Source: Ectocarpus siliculosus
Taxonomy: Eukaryota; Sar; Phaeophyceae; Ectocarpales; Ectocarpaceae
DNA: 64,000 bases
Assembly: GCA_000310025.1 (NCBI GenBank)
Contig: FN649738.1
Span: 2,965,325 to 3,029,324, forward strand
Reading direction: 5' to 3'
Made by a program: the position numbers and the translations under genes. The stretch's first letter is position 1. Each line of letters starts with the position of its first letter. Under the pieces are notes generated by a model. That model saw nothing but the letters and a program-made list of their open reading frames with translations. It was not told the DNA's origin and made no database searches. This document shows, piece after piece, positions 13,301 to 26,569 of this stretch.

Positions 13301-16300
13301 AGCTTTGTGCCCGCTTTCCCTTCTCGTCGCCCACCCGTCCGCTCGGTCGGAAAAAGGATTGATTCGAGCATCAGGAAAGACCGCCGGTGCTTCTGGGCAG
13401 CTTCCATCGCCATCCAGACCAGGTGGCGCATGCTCCCGAAACGGGCCTTCTTCCGCCTCCTCAAGAAGGAGGTCAAGCGCGTGCAGACGCACTTTCGGAT
13501 GTGGAGTGACCGGCGTGTGTACCTCTTCTTTAAGCGACAGGTAGGTGAACTCGTCTGCCAACACCGTGGCAATGAACGTTGTTGTCGCAAGCGTCGTGAT
13601 CTATGCAAAGTTGTTGTCGCAAGTTGTTGAGGGTTCGGATCGCAAGGTACCACGGCATGTGACGCCTGTTTCTGGATGTTTATCGATCGATGTGCCGACG
13701 TTTTCTTCTAGCGGCAGGTGAGTCAACCGTTGTATGGCAACGGCTGCGTGCAGTAAGTGTGAACGCGAGCGCGCCATGTTGCAAGACGTCGTAAAAGCAC
13801 GCCAAGGAAACCTTGTAGGTACCGGGCACGCGTCATGTAGTTTCTGAAGCACGAACCTGAACGCTCATTTTCATTCCCTTAGTAGAAGGTAAAACCTGCT
13901 TGTGCTATCGGACACGAAACAACTGGAGCTTCGCGATGTGCTGTTGAACAAGAAACGGTCGTTTAACAACAGGTGTCGTCCCGAGACAAACATCAAGCTA
14001 TTCGCCCTAACAAATGAAAAATTCAAAATTACGGGCGTTCGTACAGCGACCCACTTTGCTTGCACAGGCAGACTACCCTTGTGCAATTAAATTAGCACCC
14101 GTACGTTTCCGGTCGTTTCTACGCTCACCTGTTCCCCTGCAGACGATCATGGCGCAGAGCTTCGCAAGGTTGGTGATCTGGAGGCCCAAGTGGTGCAGGT
14201 TCCGGGTAATCCCTCCCGTCATACAGCGCTTTGTCCGCGGGCATCTCGCCAGGTGTGAGGGCGTGATGTGGTGTTTTGATTGTGGCGGTATCCAGCCCTT
14301 CACGATTTAGACACGTTATAGTGTGATTGCCCTTCGGGCGTGTTGTTGTGCTGCGGATGCCTTGTTTGTGTGCTACCTAGGTTGGTGGTATGCCGTGATA
14401 TAAAGCTCGGCGATGGAACTCACTCTCAATACGTCAACGGACGTTTCCCCCCCGTTCTACAAGAACGTGTCCCCAAGAAGTACGGCTACAGTATTTTGAA
14501 CCGCGGGCTCGTTGAATTTGTGGGCAACTCGAATGCGGCAATAAATATAGCTTTTGGCGTATACCTTCGCTTACACTCGAGCGTATGTTCTTACGTTTTT
14601 ATGTCCCTTTGTAATAAATGCGCCTCCCCGCTTTGTTTCCTTTCCGGCATGAGCGAACAGACAAAAGGTCCGTCGAATGCGACAAGCTCAGTACAGAGCA
14701 CTGGAGGTAACGATGGGGAAGGCGGTGCCGTTTCAGACGGCGTGGAGGGGCTTCGCCGCGAGGCGGGCTTTGCGAGCACTTCAAGAGGAGAAAGATAAGG
14801 AGTTTCATGCAGCGGTACTTCTGCAACGCGCGTGGTACAGGTGAAATCCCCCCCTGTCACCAGACTAATCCAGCTAGTAGGTTGCTTCATAAAGGTCCGC
14901 TTTTATGATCACCAGCGACCATTTGGGTCCACCCTTCACTCCTTGAGAAAGGGCAGTGTGGAGGAGCGTCAAACGGCAACAGTCATGTGTTCGCCCCGAG
15001 AACGGCTGGGACCACATTGTAGCTCCGTCGAGGCCGCTCTTACGATGCCCGTGCCCGTGGCCTATTTAGCTCCCCGCCACGGAGTACTGCCTTTTCGTCA
15101 CCTCAAGCAAGATCATCAGCCCTCCACCTTGACAATACTCTGGGCAGCTTCAACACTCGTGTACCTAGCACGTCTTTGGTCCCCGAACCGTTCTCCGGCT
15201 GTGAAACGTGCGCCCGCCATCCCCCAACGCAAGCCTCCTGTTTTTTCTGAATGGTCTTGGGCATACCCCGTGTGTGCCTCCTCTTGGTTCATCGAAGAGC
15301 ATGTTTACTTTGGGGGCTGGACAGAGTAGTCCACGTTGCTGTTCCTCTAAATTTTGCTGATATGGAAGGAGCTGCCAGAACCGTAACCCTCGCGGAAAAA
15401 CGTTGGCACCATTTGTATGCCTGCAACGCTCGTGACACCGAAAATATTACCTGTACCATCGATCAAGCGGACAGCACTCCTGGTACATGTTTTGTTGGAT
15501 GCGGGTCATCCGTTAGTAGGTCAACTCTTTTTGGATCCTTCTGCAATCACGTTTCGCACCGGCGAATGCACTCATGGTTACGCCAGAAAATACTTTTGGT
15601 GCTGTTGCTCCGAGCTACACTTGTTCACAAACCTCTCGCGTCAACCTGGTGCTGATGGCCAACCCTCCCGTGGGATCGTTTTTTTTTCGCACCAGACGCA
15701 TGAATCAGTTCCCGGCGTTTGTGCTGGTCTCATGCCTGCGGATAATGGACAAGTCCGACACGGATAACGCCAGATCCGCCCGGCTGTTCGACCTCAGCTT
15801 GCGCGCGAGACTCTTGCAGGTTTTTCCTTGTTTGGCTGTACGATTGTTCCAGGGTAGATCAAACAACGTGGTAGTCAATGCAAGCCCGGTATATCTCAAC
15901 ACCTTGTTGGCGGAGCTGAGGTCAGCAGATTCTACGTTCGGTTTCCATCCAGGAGCTTTTGTGCTTGGTAGTCTTGAATTCACTGAGTACCTCGCCGAGT
16001 TGAGCGTGACACCGTACCCTACTCGCGGTTGACTGCATGCTTTCCACACAAGTTTCGGTGCTCCGAAGCTGTTATTGTTCACTGCTGGAATCAAGAAAAA
16101 AACATCGGGCCACATTTTGTGCCGCGAGTCTTTCTCCAAGCGAGAGAGGAACATAATGCATGTGCGAGGCATGACACCCTGTGGTTGTGTCTATTCACTT
16201 TCTGCCCGAGCTCTCCGTGCACGAACTAAGCTCCTTACGAACAGTGTCGTTGGAGGCCAATAAGGGTCACCGCATCCCTCAACGCTTACTGATCGCGTCG

Positions 16301-17352
16301 TCTGTAGAGTGCGTTTCAATGCAGTGTTCTACCTTCGGCTTCCGTACCTCTTGACCGTTGCAAGCTACAAGCCCTCGTTGTTTTTGACCATTTACCCGTT
16401 GGGCACAGCGTACATACCGGCGGAGGTATCGGTTTCGGCAACGGAGAGCGGCGATCTTGATCCAATCGTGGTGGAGGATCCGGACAGGATCAGATTTCGT
16501 GGCCAGGTGGGTAAATGGACGGCTTGGTAACGATAACGGGTATAATCCCACGAACAGAGAGGGTAGTGTGTCTCGTGGGCACTTACCAAAGCCTGGACCC
16601 GTTCTTTCGTTCATTCAACATCCTATGGTTGGCTTTACTCTGATCAGCGTTCCCGCTTACCACCAGCGAGAGTTCTTATACCGAAACCCCATCTTGTTCA
16701 ACTATTCCTGCAGTAGGTTCTCTTCTCCTTGAGGGAATAACATATGCAAGAAACACCTCCCCGTAGCGTGCCATTCGCCGATCGCCATCCAGGGAGAGTT
16801 TTACGTCGAGTGTCGTGTAACGTGATAGTTTGGCTTGTCATACAAAGACGTGCGAACCTATGACTCAGGTGCGAAGCCAGGGACAGCCATGGTAAAAGGG
16901 TGCATGCTGTTTAGTACAAAGTACCTGGTTTTGCTCGGCTGCCAGTGGACGTAGACTTGAATGATTCGATACGTGACTCCATTGGGACAGTCTCATCCAA
17001 CTTTTGATAGGCTGTGGCGCGAGCCGGTCGTTGTTCCGGGCACAGCACGTTTTCAAGGCATTCCCCCGTTAACACGTTGCCTGCGATATGTACTCTATGG
17101 GTTCGCAAACGAGAAAGACCCACCAAGCACGAGACGTGGGCAGAAGGCCAAATCGGCACGCACGTTAATTGACACCCATCGCTGAGCATCATGATGGTTT
17201 TTTGGGGGTATACAACAACTTGCAAGAGACTAAAAGTTCTGAATCTTACTTCAAAGCAACCTTTGTTTCGTTCTCGTGGATCCGTTTCATGATTCCTTCC
17301 TGTCTTGTCTGTCTGCCTGTCTGTCTGTCTGTTCTTCTCCTTATCTGTCTGT

Positions 17353-17423
<71 letters not shown>

Positions 17424-20400
17424 GTGTGTCCCTCGCGAACCAGACTCCGAGCGGAGAAGTGGGCTAGTAGGAAGCTTCGCTGCTGGCTGACGGCCTGCAT
17501 GAAGCAGAAGCACCACGCTTCGTGGCTTATCGCCCTTTGCTGGCTAAGATCCCGCCCCGGACGGCTTCTGATACATCTTCAGGTACGAGGTCCACGTTGG
17601 TGTAGTCTAATCGTATCTCAAGCATGAGAGCACGATCAAGTCATATTGTGATTATGACGGTACCAAGATTGTACAGCCAGCCCAAGAACGGAATACACAA
17701 CCACGCATGTAGGCAGTGCGACGACCTGTTTTGAAGTCGGGAGTGGTTAATGGCGAGTGCGATACCACACGTCTGTCTGCATCATCCTGATGGTGGTTGA
17801 AGCACTCCTGGCCATGACGTCTTGGTCATGAAAAGTGTGATGCCACATGTCTGTCTGCGTCGTCATGTTCAAGTCGGGAGTCTCCCCGAAACATACACGT
17901 TGCCGGAGGCTGGGGAGACTGCTAGTTCACCGAACGCGTGACCTTCGTGTCAATTCATGGCTGCGCGTCGAGAAAGACTACCAGTTCGTGCACGTCAATA
18001 GGTCACAATATTCCAAGTGAACTTACGCCTTCCCCGCATCCTTCTCTGCTCGCTAGGACTTCCGGCAACGAGAGGAAGAGGAATGGTGGAAGGTGTGGCG
18101 GGAGGGACGAGACTTGGCGGCCGCTAAGCTGCAGGGCGCGGTACGAGGACAGCGAGTGCGGAGGGAGCTCTGGGCGGAGGTATGCCTATGGCAGAAGATA
18201 CTTGGACGTTGATTCGCGTAGCCAGAAAGCAAAAAAATCACTGCTTTGGACACGATGGGATAACGTATCTCAGGTCCATGTACACCGTGACGCAACCAAA
18301 GCACTCCTTGGCGCTTTTGTTGCCTCACCTTGACTACGAGACCACTGACAACATTCCCTCTTCCACCTGCCTTACGTCAACCCCGCACCTCCGTTGTGAC
18401 CGCTCGCCTACGTTCAGCGCGCGGCCGTGTTCGTCCAACGAATTGTTCGGGGCTACATCCATCGTGCGCGCGCGCGCAAAAGACTTGAAGAGAGGAGGAA
18501 GGAGCAGGCTGGTGACTACGTCTTCGAACTCCTTGAAGAGGTACCGTTGAGTAGATGGACATGCGGGCGAGATTTTGCGGAGGGAGGGAACATAGGGTGG
18601 AAACGGCGTGCGGGCCATGAGCACGAATCTTGTTTTCATCGCCGGCATACCGTCAGATGCAGGATTTACACTACAAGCCAAGGGTATGATGAAACATGAA
18701 ACACTTGTAGACTCTTGAGAGAGTTTTGTGTACACCTCTTCCGAAACAGCATACTGTCGCACTCTCAACACCGATGCCAGCGGTGACGGAGCTCACAGAA
18801 GTAGGACCACAGTACCTTGCGGCGACTATGCCTTGAATTGCTCCCTACTGTCGACAATGTATGCCCCCCAAGTTGTATCACACTCCACACGTGTTCATGC
18901 ACACTACAGGGGATTAGGAAAGAGACGTCTAGGCGGGCCTGGATCAGGGCGTCCGCCGGGGACAAGCTTCGAGCCTGCGGCCGAGGGCTAGCAACGCGAA
19001 TGGTCTTGAAGCGGGCAGCCGAACGAGTACGGGTGGAGATTCTCATGGCCATACGATTGCAACGCTCGTGGAGGTCGGTTCAAGCTCTCTCAGGCAGCAT
19101 TGATCACTCGGCTGTCCATGCTAATGGAGAGTTGACTTGGAAAGAATGAGGCACAAAGAGAAAAATACGGGGATAGAAAGCCAGTGTGCGAGCGGTTACA
19201 GGTGGTGGGAGGCAGTACAATTACAGACGCGGGCACAATCTGAGCCACCACTTGGTGGAGACGCTTGTGGCCATCCATTTCAATGCTCGTTGAGGGTGCT
19301 GTACTCTAGAATCTTGGGTAGTTGATCGTGTTGCACAGCAGCCCCTTTCCCGCTCTGATGGGTAAACTGCTAGCGTACGTACGTGGACGTGGTCGGTGGG
19401 GGTTGAATGGGTGCCACCAAACGCGCGAGTCAAAACCCTGGCATCATCACACTAAACGAGACCGAGGCTGCCCCCATAGCTCTGCAACAGACTGTTTAAG
19501 AATACATGTTCTATCTTAGGGACTCGTTTTCTATCGCGACGACAGGGAAACACCGGGAACACGTGGGGAACATGCCTCTCAATGCACGCCACCGTTAAAC
19601 ACATACCACTTGTCATCACGACCATCCCCTGACGATCGACTCCCAACCTTCCTGTTCCCCGACCTCGCGTTTCTTCACCCACCCCGCCGCGATGCAGATA
19701 CCGGCGCGGCATGCTGGCATCTATACGACAGGCCCTCAAGGAACTCCGCCGGATGAAGTCTCCCTTCGCATCCGTCGGACCGCGAGTGGAAGACGTGGCC
19801 GCCGCATCGATAGCGGCCGCCTCGGTCCATCTGAACCCTCGCAACGGCCCCGCCGGCTGCGGCCTCTGGAGGCTATGCCGGCGGCTCGGGTGCGATGGGG
19901 ACGTGTTTCCCCTCTTGAAATCTGCTGGGATTTCTGGGTCTGAGGGTTTGAGGTGAGGGGTTCTGTGCAACCGCTACATGTAGCCGCGGGCTCTACATGT
20001 GGCCGTGGTTGTCCTTGTTGTATATTCTATCGCCATCTGTGCCCCCAGAGACGTTGGTATTCTCCACCGGGAGGCAACCGCGTAGCACACGTCAGCACCC
20101 TGTTCTCCGAATGTAAGAAGGACCGCACGTCAATGTTATCTACCCGATTCATTGGTCCGTTCAGAATGCATGAGCACCACGCGTTGGCGGCAATTCGTCG
20201 ACCTGAGGTGCCCAGTTCCAACAAGAACGAGAATTTTCCGTTGTTCCAGAACCTACCCCTCTTCCTGCATCCTTTTCTCACCGACAACACACGCCCCCGC
20301 CTCTATCGTCCGTGTCCCCACCGCGGTCTTGCCCCCAACTCTGCAATACAGAGGACTCTTCGATCAGGACCTCAGAAAACTGGGCATTTCCGACGTCCCT

Positions 20401-23400
20401 CTCGCGAAACAGCGGCATGGAGGGGGCAGCGGCGGCGGCAATGGCGAGGGTGTTTTCGAAGCTGAGAAGTTACGGGCGTTGCTGATCGGGCTGGTTTGTA
20501 CCGCGGACCCAGCCCAGCCCGCGCCTAAACAAGGACCTGAAAGAGCCCTATTCAGCGATTTCGAGTACATAGAAGGTTACCCTCACGTACGTACACGTGT
20601 GCCGCTGGAATATAGGGGGTGGGGGGGGCTTGCGCAACACGGACACTAGTTTGTTGATAGAACATTGCTTAGATTATTCCTCAACAGGTGTGGCTACAGA
20701 CTGCGCATACGTCGGAATGCGACGCTCAATACGACCAACAATCTACCCATCATTTTTTCGGGCCCATCAACCTCTAACCCTCCGTGCCTTTCGCAATGTT
20801 GGAGCAATATGCCGCCCTCCTCTCTCGTTCCACACGCACAACAACAACAGTACAGTATCACCTTCTGGGTCAGAAAAAAGAACGCTCGCCTGAAGAGTTG
20901 CTCACCCAAATGCCGGAAGAAATCAAGTGCCGCCCACAACAAAAAAACGTTTCGCTCGCGGTCTGCCTTACCAACACCACCCCACATCGCACTACCCCAG
21001 CGGCGGAACATGATCCGGAAAGTGTTCCTGGAGTGTTTCGGGGCAGCGATGGCTCAGCGTGCAGACAACTTCTCGGCCGCTTTGTCGGAGGGGGGACCGG
21101 GCGAGCGGGCGGAGGTCACGGCTCACCAGCTGAGGCGATATTTCGGGCTCTGCGGTACACCGTCTACTGCTAAGGTGCCACGCACTCCGTGGATCTCGTG
21201 CAACGTTTCTAATGCTGCTAGCGTCCATCAACAGGATTCAATGTGTGGTCGCAGAATGGTCAGCTTGTTCGAGTGAAAAACACCAGCACGCTGGATTGTC
21301 GCCGATCAAAGCGATTTGTTTTTGTGAAAGGGGAAGAGCCATTTTTTCATGTGATATGCTGTCTTCACTGCACTTGTGGCGTGCACCGTGGCCGAACAGT
21401 ATGTTATCTCCTTTGACGTCTAAAGCACCGAAGTGAGTCAGCGCGTGCCGCGCTGAGTACGGCGTTCCTCATGTTCAAGAACGCCTCCATCATGTGTCCC
21501 CCATACGGTTGTGTTCTCCTCTGAACGTGGTCCACACCTCCACTACGACGCATTCACAAGGAACCCTGTACGTTATTCTCGTCGGCTGCCAATGCTGTCC
21601 CCATCCCTCGGCACAGGCGCGTCTGCCCTCGCTCATCACTCCAACGCCGGAGGACGAGCACCGCCGCGCTTCCGCCAACGACAGGCGCCGCCTCGCGTCG
21701 AGCCTCTCGTTCTTGTCCGCCGGCGCCGACAGGGTTTGCTTTCTGTACTGCGTTCCCCCGGCGGAAACGAGGGCAGGGGGCGGCCCGGCAACGAAGCTCC
21801 TGGAAGACCTGCGGTCCCTCCCGGAGAAGGCGGACAACGAGAAGCAGCAGCAGCGGGCCCGACGGGCGGCGCGCGGGGATACGTTCGAGGTTAGGTTTGT
21901 CGCGCGGGCTGTTTGCCTCGTGATGCCGTTTCTTGGTAGTATCGTCCAAAGGGCTATGGAATGTCGATCCAAGATCCCGCGAGATCTGGTCGGCCTTTTT
22001 GGGCACGTCGCTTTACACGTTTTTTGTGCATGACAGTGCGTCCGCATCTTTCGGTGAAAATACATCACTTGTTGGCAATGAACCTGCACCAGAACGGGTG
22101 TTTCGATCGAACCTTGCTGAGGCTCACGTCTGGGGGACGATGCGCTCAAGTGAGCCAGCACCGGTAACTAAGTAGGTCCGTATCAGCGTTCTAGAAGCCA
22201 AAAGCGAAACCGCCATTTGTAGGGTAGAAAACGTCCTTCTACGGTACTCGTATGCTACTCTTGCACACATCATACAGCCAACGTAGCAGTAGCTAAATAG
22301 CCCATCCAAATCTGGGATCGCTTCTCCCCCCCGTCGGAAACCACTACAGTTCCAACCGCCGTCGCCCATGCCAACCGCCGTCGCCCATGCCAACCGCCGT
22401 CGCCCCGTTGTCAGGTTATGGACGAACACCGGCGTGCGATGATGGCCGTGGCGACGTCACTGTACGACATTCTGCAGCACCTCACTGAACTTGGACACGC
22501 CTCCAAGATTGTTCGGAGGGCGTACCGCTCGCACGCGGGGAGGAGCTTGCTGGCGCTCTCGAGACATGAAGTGCGTGAAGGCACACCGTTCCCACCATGA
22601 TCTGCTGCTCCTTCGTTGTCGTCGGTGTTGTCGTGCAGGCGTACACGTACGGAGATGTAGTCGCTCCGCGCGACGCGTTTGAAGTACTACATGAGTACTG
22701 TACGTATTCTGTTTCTCGTTTCCTGGTTATCTCATGCCAAACCAATCGCCAACCGCACGTGCACGTGTGTGTGTGTGACAACAACAGCTGGCCCTGAAGC
22801 GGCACTACGATGGCTACCTGCTGGAGCGCGGGACTAACCACGTGAAGGTGGAATGGGAGAGGGCGAGAAAGGCCGAAGCAGAGGAGCAACAACGCCAATA
22901 CGAAGAGTGGCTACGACAGGAGGTAAGAGCGCGGGTGTTGGGCAGGGCCACCATACATCTGGTAGGAAATAATTTCTACTCACGTTCATCCCTGGTGTCT
23001 CGTCGTATGCGCACATTATGGCGGTACGTTTCACATCATACTAGTCAAGCACACGTAGTATTTACTTAGGTTCTTCGCGGTGCTTCGCGGTGCTTCGCGG
23101 TGCTTCGCGGTTCTTCGTGCTTGAAGAAATGCCTTCGGCGAATACTCGATATATCTGTCTCGGTTATACAGGGATGTTAGGGTCTAATCTGACACTGCAA
23201 ACTTACACCGCCCACACATGGAAAATTATATCCCAATTTTCGCCTCCCCACTCAATGTGGGCATCGCGGTTCTCCCAGGAGAAACGTCATGTAGAAGAAG
23301 AGCTCTATCGGTGGGGGGTGTTGCGCTACGGGTGGCGAGAAGAAGATCTGGAGGGAGTTCCAGGCGTGAAGGTGACGTCATGTGTAGCTTATTCTGCCTG

Positions 23401-26400
23401 GCCGAGTTCGGTGCATCGCAAAGCTACGGTAGCAGGGGTCGAGGCTTCAAGGATTATTGCATAAAATAGCAACGACTAAAAGACAAGGGTGAGAGCGACG
23501 CGGGTACCCCCTCACCGAGGACCCTCCGTGTCCCTCTTCTTGACCCCATCAAAAGCAAGCAGTTTGCGGTACGTTTGAAGCTCGAAAGTCTTCTCCCTGA
23601 ACAGTGTTCTGGAGCTCAGAGCCAGTAACATACCGCCAGAAGTTGCGATCGCTTCAAGCCGCCTCGGATGTTCAGAACGTACCCATCCGTCGAGTTTATG
23701 TGCTCATCAACAGCGGGCGCCGATCTATATACTCCCACCTAGCTCTTCTTGTCGGGGATTGGGTGAAAAGAAGCCAAATACAACCAACGTTTATGGCAGG
23801 TTTACCGCCTGTATAAGAGGGTTCAAGCGAAATGGGACGCGGCCGAGGTTGGCCCGAGAGGACCGGACATGGTGGATATGTTGCAAGGTGAAGCAAGAGC
23901 GCCCTTACCGTCGAAATCTGTTTATTCGTTTATTCTGTAGAATGAGCAAGAGACAGAACGCAAAAGATGCAATAGTAAAATATGGCGGCAGGGAGTAGAT
24001 TCTTGCATTCCACGGGAGAAGTGTTGAAAAATGTTTATGCTACATGCGTGGAATGCTTCTGCACCACTGGTTGGGTTGGGACTGTGTTCAAACAACCTAA
24101 ATTCGTCGTATTTACCCAAAATCGAGGGATTCAAAGAGCGTTACAACCACTGTGCCTATACACATGTCGTTAAGCATGGCGGCAAGTGCAAGTTTTCACA
24201 AAGTCACTTTCTACACTTCATCGATCGCTCGGGCTGCACCGTTGGTTGCATCCCGGTCTCCCGTGTCAACTAAGCCGGTTGACAGCAGTTCATTGTTTTA
24301 CTTTCTCTTCAAGCCAATCGAAGCCGAGAAAAAGTCCAAGTCCAAATCGAACTCTCCTCATGTTTTCCTTCTTTCTTTGCGCCGCGCACTAACAGAGGAA
24401 AGCGAGGTTTACCCGCTCTACCGCTACGAAGACGAGATGGCCGCGAGGAAACTCGTTCGCGCGGGTCGGGCGTACATCGCTCGAAGGGTCTTATACATCC
24501 TCCGGCGGGATAAGATGAGGTACGCTTCGCCACATACCGTGGTACTTGTTGTTGTCGTGGATGGGGCTCTTCCACAAGGAAGCCATGTTATGACGGACGC
24601 GCATACCTTCACGCTTTTCATTGCGCCGACATATGCCAAGGCATATTGTCGTTCATAAACAAGAGTTCCTTGCGACTATTGTGCTTTGTGTAGATCTCTT
24701 CTCATGCAAGGGACAGGGAACAACCCCCTTCCCCCATAGTCTCTACTGTACCATTCTCTATGCACTAGTTCAACATGTCAATTTTGATTCCTTCATAAAT
24801 TGCGGAGGAAACCACGACTACCGAAAAGGAAACAACAGTACGCGCCGGCAGAACAGAAACACAGCCCTCGTTCTTTCGGCTAATGCAAGCGACAGTTGCC
24901 CAAGCGCAGAGACCTAGAACATTTTCGAGTACGAACGTTGAGTATCATATGACCTAACAAGCCCCCATAGGAAGTTCGGGCACATACATCATCGGAACCT
25001 TGCCTTCGTGTGTCAGCATGGTCAGGCCTGCTCGCAGCTCGACCCTGACGTTGTCCTGCCAACAAGACCTAGAACATTAACGTTTACCCCATCCCTGATA
25101 GTTTGTTTCACTTTCTCTCCTGAGTGCGGACGTGTCCCAAATCGAAATCTCCCGACGCATGAGACAAAACAAATGCCAAAAGCGGTTGCTCGCTCTGTTG
25201 TTCTTGATGATGGCAATGTTAGGCTGGAGAAAGAGCGCCTGGAGCGAATCGAGTGGGAGCGAGCGGAACGGATTGCAGATCAGCATGTGACTGTGAGAAA
25301 ACTCTTAGCAGTAGCTGCTGCATACACAGAATCGGTCCATCTACGCGCAGTGCCTTCATACATAGCCCCATACCAATCCTGCTTGGCTGTGGGAACAGAA
25401 TCCGGGGTGACAGCTCACCACACGAGGTGAACAGTAGTTTATTTTCACGTGCACCAAACGTTGTCCTCCTGCTCCCACTTTGAAGGAAATCCCGCTCTGG
25501 GAAACCCCAGCTGCCGTCGTGGACGACATTTGCAAAAACAAATTCTTCCTTGCCCCAAAAACCGAAAATAACTACAACGGTCGTTGCTGTCCCGAAATTA
25601 TATAGTAGTAAAAGAGAGCGGTGTTGAGTGGCACATTAACGGGCGTTTCCGCCATTTTGATCCTTCGTATGGAGGCATATTTGAGGCATGACCTACCGAA
25701 CCCTTCCTGATCCTCGTCCTCCTCAGAACAATGTAGGAACTTTGAATGGTCTCAACACCTCAGAAAGGGCTAGAACTTTGCCGTTGGTGGTCGCACAGCT
25801 TTGGTAAGCCCCTCTCCCTTCCCCCGTCACTGAGTACCACCCACCCACCCCGCCCCGGTTATTATACCCGTTTTTTTTTCTCAGGCCCGGCTTCCGCTGG
25901 TTACTGTTTCAGCGAAGCGATACTTCCATGCGACGCCTGACGAGCTCAACGACGACCCATACATTGAAGGTGCGGCTGCTAAACATGTTTTATAGTTATT
26001 TGATTGCTGTGCAGTCGAGCACTTGTACTACGTCAAATGGCACCCTGACCATCGGCCACTAGTATTGCGGTAAGGGACGTGCAGCCACACACCCTCCTTT
26101 CCTCACCCCATTTGTGGGCTAGCGCAAATAACCCGTCCGTAAAACCTCTTCGCTATTTCACGCCCAGAAGGTCGCTCACCACGACACAATTGAAACGCTT
26201 ATTTCGTGTGCTCCCTCAGGGGAGGGTGCACCACGTTTGGTCTCTCCGACGAGAGGATTGGCATTTACTAATCGTTCTGAACAACGCTTTGAGGCGACGT
26301 TTTCTGGTTGACAACCACGCTTGTCCGTACGCGTGCGCAGGAGAGTTCGAACCGCCCTCGGATGACCACCTGAGCCTCTGGGTAGGCTTCCTGGTGGATG

Positions 26401-26508
26401 CACGAACTCCGGCGAGACCCTCCAAAACCGGTTCTACCGGCAGGGGACGAAAGGGCAACAACAACAGGTCTCCAAACTTTGAAGCCTCATCTCATTCTAG
26501 TTGCAAAG

Positions 26509-26569
<61 letters not shown>

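Larger units (their letters stand above)
20352..25286 (+). other. Giant gene exons 22-30: helical linker with further IQ motifs
   Basis: Exons: 20352-20586, 21001-21174, 21617-21889, 22415-22570, 22788-22922, 23279-23371, 23800-23887, 24396-24519 and 25223-25286. The protein here is charged and helical. IQ-like elements are ASKIVRRAYRSHAGR (exon 25) and AARKLVRAGRAYIARR (exon 29). Coiled-coil-like runs are VKVEWERARKAEAEEQQR (exon 26) and RLEKERLERIEWERAER (exon 30). Exon 23 could alternatively end at 21154, but only the end at 21174 keeps the phase of exon 24. I recognise no catalytic motif. Confidence 0.72.

Noticed and set aside
25486-25600. Open frame EIPLWETPAAVVDDI, reminiscent of the end of a WW domain, as an extra exon of the giant gene
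   Set aside because: The upstream acceptor is weak (GAAG), no usable donor in the right phase follows, and exons 30 and 31 already join in phase without it.
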